Part shown: piece after piece, positions 12,144 through 17,176 of the stretch
Layout: each line of letters opens with the position of its first letter
How positions within the stretch are numbered: the first letter of the stretch is position 1
Assembly: GCA_025934335.1 (NCBI GenBank)
Contig: JAICYG010000047.1
Coordinates: forward strand, 1-17,176
Source of the DNA: Thermoleophilia bacterium
GTDB taxonomy: Bacteria > Actinomycetota > Thermoleophilia > Gaiellales > Gaiellaceae
Reading direction: 5' to 3'
Length of the DNA stretch: 17,176 nucleotides
Notes under the pieces: generated by a model
Told to the model about the DNA's origin: nothing
Databases searched by the model: none
What the model saw: only the letters and a program-made list of their open reading frames with translations
Position numbers and translations under genes: made by a program

Positions 12144-12649
12144 CGCGTTCCGTAGGCCTTGAAGGACAGCCGCCCGTGCTCGCACACGGGTGTCGGCGGC
12201 ACCACCTTCACCATCGTCGTGCCCTCGCCGGGAGCCGTGACGCGGAACCGGTAGGCGATGGGCTCGCAGCGACGGCCGGCGACCGGCTCGCCGACGCCGG
12301 GGACGTCGGGAGAGAAGCGCGCCTCGGCGTAGGCGTGCGCGCCCGGCGCGAGGCGCACGAGGATCGCGGTCAACGCCCCCGGCATCGCCGCCTGCACGTG
12401 AGTCGGTAGCGGCTTCCCGGCCTTCGAGAGCAGCCGTCCCTGCGGTAGGCCGGTGACGGTGCACGTCGAGCTCGAGACGTTCCTCAGCGCGAGCCGGTAG
12501 CTGATGTTCCCGGCGCCCGCGCTGCCGCGCACGACGGAGAAGCTCCCGGCGAGTTGCGAGCCGCTGCAGGGAGCGGCCCTCGGCGTGGAGCCGAACGCCG
12601 AGGCGATGCTCGCAACGACGAGCAGCAGGAGTGCGATCAGGCGGGTCAC
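12140..12649 (-). CDS. Secreted DUF4232-domain protein
   Basis: A 169-aa exported protein. From the GTG at 12649 the N-terminus is a signal peptide: basic TR, then LIALLLLVVASIASAF, with cleavage likely near AFG/STPRAA. The mature part carries four cysteines (APCSGSQL, SSTCTVTG, RRCEPIAY and TPVCEHGR) placed as in the beta-sandwich DUF4232 family of actinobacteria, probably two disulfides; the LRNVSSSTCTVTGLPQ stretch is characteristic. No enzymatic role is known for the family. The start is chosen because GTGA overlaps the stop of the upstream acetyltransferase gene and because it leaves a proper signal peptide; longer versions would add residues before the basic region. Confidence 0.82.
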   Translation of the reverse strand: MTRLIALLLLVVASIASAFGSTPRAAPCSGSQLAGSFSVVRGSAGAGNISYRLALRNVSSSTCTVTGLPQGRLLSKAGKPLPTHVQAAMPGALTAILVRLAPGAHAYAEARFSPDVPGVGEPVAGRRCEPIAYRFRVTAPGEGTTMVKVVPPTPVCEHGRLSFKAYGTR

Positions 12650-13161
12650 AAGCGCTTGTAGAACACCGCAGTGTCGCACTCACTGCCGTCCGGGTCGAGA
12701 GCGAAGCCCGGAATGACGCCGACGCGCGTCCAGCCGAGACGCTCGTAGAGCCGCTCGGCGGCGCGCCCGGGGACGGTGTCGAGCACGAGCACGGTCTTTC
12801 CCTCGGCGGCCGCCTCCGCTTCCAGGCGCTCCATCAACGCCCGCGCGACCCCGCGACGTCGGGCGCGCCGGTGGACGAGCAGCTTCGTCACGTCGGCACG
12901 GTGCGGCTGGTTCGGCGGCCAGGCGTGCACGAGCTGCACCGTTCCGACGAGGTCGCCGCCGTCGTACGCCGCGAGCAGCACCCGCGTCCCGCGCTCGAGC
13001 TCCGGCAGCACGGACTCGTAGAACGCCCTCCCCTCCTCCGCGCTGAAGCCGTCCATGAAGCCGATCGAGTCCCCGCCCGCGACCGCGTCGGCGAGCACCT
13101 CGCCGAGCGCCGCTGCGGCGCGGCGCGTCTCGTCGGCTTCGAGCCTCCTCACCTCGACCAT
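12646..13161 (-). CDS. GNAT family N-acetyltransferase
   Basis: A 171-aa acetyl-CoA-dependent N-acetyltransferase. The acetyl-CoA pyrophosphate-binding motif A is KLLVHRRARRRGVARALMERLE (about 92-113, the R-x-x-G-x-A loop), preceded by the strand LVGTVQLVHAW and followed by motif B ERLYERLGWTRVGVIPGF. The acceptor is unknown. ATG 13161 is chosen because VEVRRLEADE starts the fold and a CAGAAT hexamer lies 6 nt upstream, consistent with a leaderless mRNA. Its stop overlaps the start of the secreted DUF4232 gene; a functional link between the two products is not obvious. Confidence 0.9.
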   Translation of the reverse strand: MVEVRRLEADETRRAAAALGEVLADAVAGGDSIGFMDGFSAEEGRAFYESVLPELERGTRVLLAAYDGGDLVGTVQLVHAWPPNQPHRADVTKLLVHRRARRRGVARALMERLEAEAAAEGKTVLVLDTVPGRAAERLYERLGWTRVGVIPGFALDPDGSECDTAVFYKRL

Positions 13162-13217
13162 CCCGCGATTCTGCACGCCGCGGTTCCACAAAGCGCGGAC
13201 GGGGGAACCGGCTGCCG

Positions 13218-14831
13218 GTGGATTCCGTCGACGACCGCTGGTACAAGGACGCCGTCCTCTACGAGCTGTCGGTGCGCACGTTCGCCGACGGTAACGGCGA
13301 CGGCATCGGCGACTTCCGGGGGCTGACGCAGCGGCTCGACTACCTCGAGGGGCTCGGTGTCACGGCGATCTGGCTGCTGCCGTTCCAGCCGTCGCCGTGG
13401 CGGGACGACGGCTACGACGTCACAGACCACTACGGCGTGCACCCCGACTTCGGGGACATCGGCGACTTCGTCCGCTTCGTCGAGCACGCGCGCGACCGCG
13501 GGCTGCGGGTGATCATCGACCTCGTCCTCAACCACACCTCGAGGGAGCACCGCTGGTTCCAGGCCGCCCGACGCGGCGACCCTCGGTTCCACGACTACTA
13601 CGTGTGGGCCGACACGAAGCCGCCCGACGCCGAGCGGGGAGTTGTGTTCCCGGGCGTGCAGAAGACGACGTGGACGTACGACCGCGCCGCCCGCCGGTAC
13701 TACTTCCACCGCTTCTACGACTTCCAGCCCGACCTGAACATCGCGAGCCCCGCGGTGCGGGACGAGATGGAGAAGATCATCGGCTTCTGGCTCAACCTCG
13801 GGATCAGCGGCTTCCGCGTCGACGCGGTGCCGTTCCTCGTCGAGCCGACGAGCGCCACGAACACCTCCCCCGGCCCGAACCTCGACTGGCTGGGCACGTT
13901 CCGGTCGTACCTCTCGTGGCGCTCGGGCGATGCGGTGCTGCTCGGCGAGGCGAACGTGCCGCGCGAGCAGATCCCCGACTACTTCGGCCGCGGCGGCCTC
14001 CACATGATGTTCGACTTCGAGGTGAACCAGCGGCTCTGGCTCGCCCTCGCCCGGCAGGAGGCGGCGCCGCTCGTCGAGGCGCTGCGCGACACGAGCGGCA
14101 TCCCGGGCGCCGACCAGTGGGCGATGTTCCTGCGCAACAACGACGAGCTCGACCTCGGCCGGCTCTCCGACGACGAGCGCCGTACCGTCTTCCGGCGGTT
14201 CGCGCCGTCGAAGCGCATGCAGCTCTACGACCGCGGCATCCGCCGCCGGCTCGCGCCGATGCTCGGCGGCGACCGGGCGCTGCAGGAGCTCGCGTTCGCG
14301 CTCCTCCTCGCGCTACCGGGAACGCCGGTCCTCTTCTACGGCGACGAGATCGGCATGGGCGACGACCTGGCGCTCCCGGAGCGCCTCGCCGTGCGCACGC
14401 CGATGCAGTGGTCGGAGGCGCCGAACGCCGGCTTCTCCGCGGCGCCGCGCTCGCAGCTCGCGCAGCCGGTGATCTCTCGCGGCGCGTTCGCCTACCGGGA
14501 CGTGAACGTCGCGGCAGAGCAGCGCGAGGACGACGCCCTGCTCCTCTTCGTGCAGCGGGCGATTCGCACCCGGCGGCGGCTCCGTGAGCTCAAGGGAACG
14601 TGGGAGCCGCTGCGCGTGCGCGAGCCGAGCGTGCTCGCACTCCGCTACGAGCTCGACGCCTCCCCGCTCGTCACGCTCCACAACCTCGGATCGACCGCCG
14701 TCCATGTGCACGGAGTCCGCGCGCAGGGGCTCGTCGACGTGTTCGCGAACCGCGCGTACCAGCCGCCACGGCGGGCGGTTGAGCTCGACGCGTACGGCTT
14801 TCGCTGGCTGCGCGACCCGGCCGCGGCGTGA
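13218..14831 (+). CDS. TreS-like GH13 alpha-glucosidase/trehalose synthase homologue
   Basis: A 537-aa GH13 enzyme closely resembling trehalose synthase (maltose alpha-glucosyltransferase), which interconverts maltose and trehalose. WYKDAVLYELSVRTFADGNG opens the (beta/alpha)8 barrel. Region I is DLVLNHTS (101-108), region II GFRVDAVP with nucleophile D202, region III LLGEANVP with acid/base E244, and region IV LRNNDELDL with D309. The block PGTPVLFYGDEIGMGD and RTPMQWS is typical of the TreS branch. A C-terminal beta domain (about 440-537) is present, with no maltokinase fusion. Region IV is odd: the near-invariant His before Asp is Asn308. Activity may therefore differ. The GTG start has GGGGGA 11 nt upstream. 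No other trehalose gene is nearby. Confidence 0.88.
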   Translation: MDSVDDRWYKDAVLYELSVRTFADGNGDGIGDFRGLTQRLDYLEGLGVTAIWLLPFQPSPWRDDGYDVTDHYGVHPDFGDIGDFVRFVEHARDRGLRVIIDLVLNHTSREHRWFQAARRGDPRFHDYYVWADTKPPDAERGVVFPGVQKTTWTYDRAARRYYFHRFYDFQPDLNIASPAVRDEMEKIIGFWLNLGISGFRVDAVPFLVEPTSATNTSPGPNLDWLGTFRSYLSWRSGDAVLLGEANVPREQIPDYFGRGGLHMMFDFEVNQRLWLALARQEAAPLVEALRDTSGIPGADQWAMFLRNNDELDLGRLSDDERRTVFRRFAPSKRMQLYDRGIRRRLAPMLGGDRALQELAFALLLALPGTPVLFYGDEIGMGDDLALPERLAVRTPMQWSEAPNAGFSAAPRSQLAQPVISRGAFAYRDVNVAAEQREDDALLLFVQRAIRTRRRLRELKGTWEPLRVREPSVLALRYELDASPLVTLHNLGSTAVHVHGVRAQGLVDVFANRAYQPPRRAVELDAYGFRWLRDPAAA

Positions 14832-14833
14832 CG

Positions 14834-14850
14834 GGCGCGTGCTACGCGCT
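14834..14850. terminator. Hairpin between convergent GH13 and zinc-module genes
   Basis: GCGCGT (14835-14840), loop GCT, ACGCGC (14844-14849), just after the GH13 stop and covering the stop codon of the convergent gene (14842-14844). No T-tract. A possible bidirectional 3'-end structure of the same kind as the one over the pdxS stop. Confidence 0.3.
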
Positions 14851-15066
14851 CTTCCCGGCGTCGCGGAGCGCGGCGACGCAGTCCGGGCAAATGCCGTGCG
14901 AGACGGGGGCCGCGGTCGTAACCGCAGAGAGCTCGCGCGCCGGAAGCCAGAGCTCGCCGACCCGGTAGCGACCGCACCAGGCGCAGCGCGCCGACATCGC
15001 TCCTTCGCGCAGGTCCGCCGTCCGTTCGAGAAGCGCGTCCGTCAGCTCACGCTCCTCCTCGGTCAT
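14842..15066 (-). CDS. Stand-alone four-Cys zinc-binding module
   Basis: A 74-aa protein. After a charged helix (TEEERELTDALLERTADLRE) comes CAWCGRYRVGELWLPARE and then SHGICPDC, giving two CxxC pairs about 30 residues apart. The same arrangement (CxWCkxiR ... W ... SHGICPdC) is common as a small domain next to PAS, GAF or receiver domains of signalling proteins; here it is alone. It probably binds one zinc ion. A role in signalling is inferred only from that association. The ATG at 15066 is supported by a promoter (TTGTTT-17-TAGCGT) whose -10 ends 7 nt upstream; no SD is present. Confidence 0.72.
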   Translation of the reverse strand: MTEEERELTDALLERTADLREGAMSARCAWCGRYRVGELWLPARELSAVTTAAPVSHGICPDCVAALRDAGKSA

Positions 15067-15073
15067 GCCGGCG

Positions 15074-15102
15074 ACGCTACGCGGCGCCAATTCGGAAAAC
15101 AA
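15074..15102 (-). promoter_or_regulatory. Leaderless promoter of the zinc-module gene
   Basis: Minus strand: TTGTTT (15097-15102), 17-bp spacer, TAGCGT (15074-15079), then 7 nt to the ATG. The locally A/T-rich bases at 15089-15102 stand out against the GC-rich background. Spacing is ideal for a sigma-70/SigA promoter, and transcription would begin at or very near the start codon. Confidence 0.6.
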
Positions 15103-15114
15103 GAGCCGTTCGGC

Positions 15115-15149
15115 TGGATAACAGCGCGGCGATCGAACAAGATCAGCGC
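15115..15149 (+). promoter_or_regulatory. Possible leaderless promoter of the 166-aa gene
   Basis: TGGATA (15115-15120), 17-bp spacer, CAAGAT (15138-15143), then 6 nt to the GTG at 15150. Spacing is right and both boxes are partial matches. Confidence 0.4.
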
Positions 15150-15650
15150 GTGAACCAGCTCGACGTGAACCGCGTCCGCGCGACCCTCGCGGCCGCTCTC
15201 GCGGCGCAGGGGTCTCCCGGCGTCGCGACGCTCGTCTACGCGCGGGCCCGCGAGGCCGTGCGAGTGCTCGTGGCGGAGACCAGGCTCGCCCCCGAGTTCG
15301 AGGCGCTCTTTCCCGTCGCCTACCTCGAGCTCGGCGCCGCGCCCGGCTACCCGGAGGTGCTCTGCCGCCAGCTCGAATCGTGGCTCGCAGAGGTCGACGC
15401 GGCCCGCGAGGCGCTCGCGCTGACGCCGGAGCTCGCGCTCGTGGACGGCTCGCTCCGCGGCGACGGTGACGGCGCCGGTCCGGAGCGCCACGACGCGTCC
15501 CGGGTCGCCGGCCCCCACGGCATCAACACGCCCGTCGGCGTCGCGGCCACGGCGCACATCCTGGGGCTGTCGGCGCGGACGCTCACGATCCAGCTCGCGA
15601 TGCTGCTCGCAGTCGCAGCCGTGGTCGTGATGCTCGCAGTGCAGCATTGA
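15150..15650 (+). CDS. Tail-anchored protein of unknown function
   Basis: A 166-aa protein I do not recognise. Residues 1-100 are helical and soluble (VNRVRATLAAALAAQGSPGV ... RVLVAETRLAPEFEALFP ... LCRQLESWLAEVDAAREAL). A low-complexity Gly/Asp/Arg-rich linker follows (about 100-125), and a single hydrophobic segment (TLTIQLAMLLAVAAVVVMLAV) ends two residues before the C-terminus. That places it as a C-tail-anchored membrane protein with the soluble part in the cytoplasm. The GTG start lacks an SD but has CAAGAT 6 nt upstream. It precedes the homocysteine methyltransferase-like gene by 17 bp and may share transcripts with it. Confidence 0.75.
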   Translation: MNQLDVNRVRATLAAALAAQGSPGVATLVYARAREAVRVLVAETRLAPEFEALFPVAYLELGAAPGYPEVLCRQLESWLAEVDAAREALALTPELALVDGSLRGDGDGAGPERHDASRVAGPHGINTPVGVAATAHILGLSARTLTIQLAMLLAVAAVVVMLAVQH

Positions 15651-15655
15651 TCTGA

Positions 15656-15661
15656 CAGGAT
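15656..15661 (+). promoter_or_regulatory. Possible -10 or SD before the S-methyltransferase gene
   Basis: CAGGAT lies 6 nt before the GTG at 15668. It fits the CAnnnT leaderless -10 seen elsewhere in this window, but the AGGA inside it could equally act as a Shine-Dalgarno sequence. Confidence 0.3.
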
Positions 15662-15667
15662 CGACAC

Positions 15668-16579
15668 GTGACCCTGCCGCACCTCGACGGCGTCTCGCTC
15701 ACCGACGGCGGCATGGAGACGACGCTCATCTTCCACGACGGGCTCGACCTGCCGCACTTCGCTGCGTTCACGCTGCTCGCGGAGGCGGAAGGAACCCGGG
15801 CGCTCGCCTCCTACTACGACGCCTACCTCGCCGTTGCCGAGTCGCGCGGCATGCCGATCGTGCTCGACACGGCCACCTGGCGTGCGAGCTCCGACTGGGG
15901 CGCGCTGCTCGGGTACTCGGCGGAGCAGCTGGCGGAGGCGAACCGCGCGGCGGTCGCCGCTGTCCGCCGGGCGATCGAACGACGCGCGGCCCGGGCGCTC
16001 GTCAGCGGAGCCGTCGGCCCGCGCGGCGACGGGTACGTCGCCGGCCGGCTGATGAGCGCCGACGAAGCGGAGCGCTATCACGCGCCGCAGGTCGAGACGC
16101 TCGCAGGCGCCGGTGCCGACCTCGTTTCGGCGCTCACGATGACCTACGCCGAGGAGGCGGTAGGTATCGCCCGCGCGGCCGCCGAGGCAGGCGTCCCCGC
16201 CGTCGTCTCCTTCACCCTGGAGACGGACGGAAGGCTGCCGTCGGGACAGCCCCTTGCGGGCGCCGTCGCGGCGGTGGACGACGCGACCGGAGCCTCACCC
16301 GCCTACTACATGGTCAACTGCGCGCACCCCACTCACTTCGCACACGTCCTCGACGGGTCGGTGGCGCTCGAGCGTGTCCGCGGCGTCCGGCCGAACGCGT
16401 CCAGCAGGAGCCATGCCGAGCTCGACGAGGCCGAGCAACTCGACACGGGCGATCCCGACGAGCTCGCCGAGCAGGTCGCGGCGCTTCGCGCGGCGATGCC
16501 AGCCCTGAGCGTCTTCGGTGGTTGCTGCGGCACCGACCACCGCCACATCGCGGCGCTGGCGGCAGCCGTCGCCGACTGA
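15668..16579 (+). CDS. Homocysteine S-methyltransferase family protein
   Basis: A 303-aa stand-alone member of the S-methyl-trans/BHMT family. It would transfer a methyl group from a donor such as S-methylmethionine or betaine to a thiol such as homocysteine. The zinc ligands are all present: C218 in MVNCAHP and C286-C287 in FGGCCGTDHRHI. The barrel start LTDGGMETTLIF and DTATWRAS (about 67-74) fit the group. Length matches the MmuM-type enzymes, without the cobalamin domains of MetH. The methyl donor cannot be read from the sequence, and no methionine genes are adjacent. The GTG at 15668 begins directly before the conserved barrel; the upstream gene ends 17 bp before. Confidence 0.92.
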   Translation: MTLPHLDGVSLTDGGMETTLIFHDGLDLPHFAAFTLLAEAEGTRALASYYDAYLAVAESRGMPIVLDTATWRASSDWGALLGYSAEQLAEANRAAVAAVRRAIERRAARALVSGAVGPRGDGYVAGRLMSADEAERYHAPQVETLAGAGADLVSALTMTYAEEAVGIARAAAEAGVPAVVSFTLETDGRLPSGQPLAGAVAAVDDATGASPAYYMVNCAHPTHFAHVLDGSVALERVRGVRPNASSRSHAELDEAEQLDTGDPDELAEQVAALRAAMPALSVFGGCCGTDHRHIAALAAAVAD

Positions 16580-16798
16580 TCGTCTCGCCGGAGCCAGCTG
16601 GATCGCCGGAACGAAGCGATGGTCACAGACGCGTTGTACGTACGCCCGACGTAGCGGTTCTGTGGCACTTCGGTAGCGGTGGCAGCCACTGTGTCGTGCG
16701 CGCCACACCGAAGCCATGTCCAAGTCGCGCGCGCCCGGCCGCCCGGCGTCCGCTGAGGGGCGGCATCCTGGCAAGAGGCCCGCGATCTGCAGGAGCGA
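16580..16798. other. Gene-free spacer between the S-methyltransferase and tmRNA genes
   Basis: 219 bp without a convincing gene. Open frames here overlap the tmRNA or neighbouring gene in other frames and have no start signals. It holds the 8-bp palindrome GTACGTAC near 16636 and a long-range inverted pair, CTTCGGT and ACCGAAG, around 16679 and 16728 with a TGGC-AGCCA element between. No clear intrinsic terminator for the convergent transcripts was found. Confidence 0.5.
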
Positions 16799-17163
16799 TG
16801 GAGGCGGCGGGAATCGAACCCGCGTCCGCGGACGCACCGGTGAGAGCGTCTACAAGCTTAGGTCGCACTTGCGATTCGCCCGGCGGCCGGTGTGCGACCG
16901 ACCAACCGACGGACTAGCCCTCCTTCGATGTCGCGCCGCAGGCGAGTGGCTCTCCCTTGGCGCCGAGCCCGCTCGTTGATGCCGCCTCCGGGACGCGGGC
17001 TCGCCCGGGGCGACACGCTGTTCTAGTCCGCTAGTGACTAGGCAGCGAGTGCGAGGTTGTTCTCCGCACTTGCGTTTGGTTCCGGTTGTTTTAGGAGGCC
17101 GACCGGAGACCTCCGCTTGCAGCTCACCCGGAGAACCGACCACGTCGAAGCCATGGCGCCCCC
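16799..17163 (-). ncRNA. ssrA: Transfer-messenger RNA (tmRNA)
   Basis: A one-piece 365-nt tmRNA that rescues stalled ribosomes with SmpB and tags the nascent chain for proteolysis. The tRNA-like ends pair: 5' GGGGGCG (17157-17163) with 3' CGCCTCC (16800-16806), followed by A73 and no encoded CCA. The 5' end continues CCATGGCTTCGACG, the conserved D-arm-like region, and the 3' end has the T arm GCGGG-TTCGATT-CCCGC. Pseudoknot PK1 is visible: GGAGG (17110-17114) with CCTCC (17094-17098), and loop CCGGT (17102-17106) with ACCGG (17082-17086). The tag reading frame follows 8 nt later. The 5' end is only 13 bp from the window edge, so its promoter is not seen. Confidence 0.95.
17038..17073 (-). 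other. tmRNA proteolysis-tag reading frame
   Basis: On the minus strand GCA (17071-17073) opens ASAENNLALAA and ends at TAG (17038-17040). The C-terminal LALAA is the classic ClpXP/FtsH-type degron. GCA is chosen as the resume codon because it is Ala, as in most tmRNAs, and lies 8 nt after PK1; the tag of 11 residues with the tRNA-supplied Ala in front is of normal size. One or more extra upstream codons cannot be wholly excluded. Confidence 0.8.
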
Positions 17164-17176
17164 GTATGTTCCGTAC

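Noticed and set aside
16623..16868. An 81-aa minus-strand frame next to the tmRNA
   Set aside because: It begins inside the tmRNA gene, reads through its tRNA-like end, and has no start signal or family resemblance.

Overview
The window is high-GC bacterial DNA (about 70% by eye), densely packed, with many GTG starts and 4-base ATGA/GTGA gene overlaps. A vegetative-type sigma factor, a DUF4232 secreted protein, a DEDDh-exonuclease/UvrC fusion, NarL-type GAF kinase architecture and TreS-like GH13 together suggest an Actinomycetota chromosome, perhaps of the Thermoleophilia/Gaiellales kind. The phylum is a reasonable inference; the class is a guess. There is no phage, IS element, CRISPR array or toxin island. 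Apart from the repeat cluster at the left edge, this is ordinary core and near-core genome with several neglected small elements.

Layout. 1-127: four tandem short-loop hairpins and a 27-bp direct repeat that duplicates the 3' end of pdxS. 107-1776 (minus): yqhQ-like DUF1385 membrane gene translationally coupled to pdxS (vitamin B6 synthase subunit). 1798-2017 (minus): an intergenic stretch with nested long-range pairing, an intrinsic terminator and a possible promoter; I call it a candidate structured RNA or leader. 2012-7044 (minus): a run of co-oriented genes: GAF-GAF histidine kinase overlapping a TetR regulator, then a promoter with a textbook LexA (SOS) box, then a DnaQ-like exonuclease/UvrC-like nuclease fusion, a METTL25/GSTCD-type methyltransferase and a 25-residue membrane peptide.

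7126-8058: an unrecognised 94-aa protein, a CAT-anticodon tRNA (probably tRNA-Ile2) and a YjbQ-family protein. 8059-10419: a metallophosphoesterase, divergent from a nucleotidyltransferase-fold protein coupled to an SDR epimerase-like protein. 10421-11461 (minus): RpoD-family sigma factor. 11546-12143: two small membrane proteins. 12140-13161 (minus): GNAT acetyltransferase coupled to a secreted DUF4232 protein. 13218-14831: TreS-like GH13 enzyme. 14842-15066 (minus): small stand-alone zinc-binding module. 15150-16579: tail-anchored protein of unknown function and a homocysteine S-methyltransferase family enzyme. 16799-17163 (minus): complete tmRNA gene.

The strongest regulatory observations are (i) a TGGACA-17-TAGCAT promoter whose spacer contains the LexA palindrome CGAACATACGTTCG, directly upstream of the nuclease gene, and (ii) a recurring -10-like hexamer (TAnnnT or CAnnnT) 6-8 nt before the start codon of many genes, pointing to widespread leaderless transcription. 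The best candidate for something undescribed is the structured region upstream of yqhQ-pdxS.
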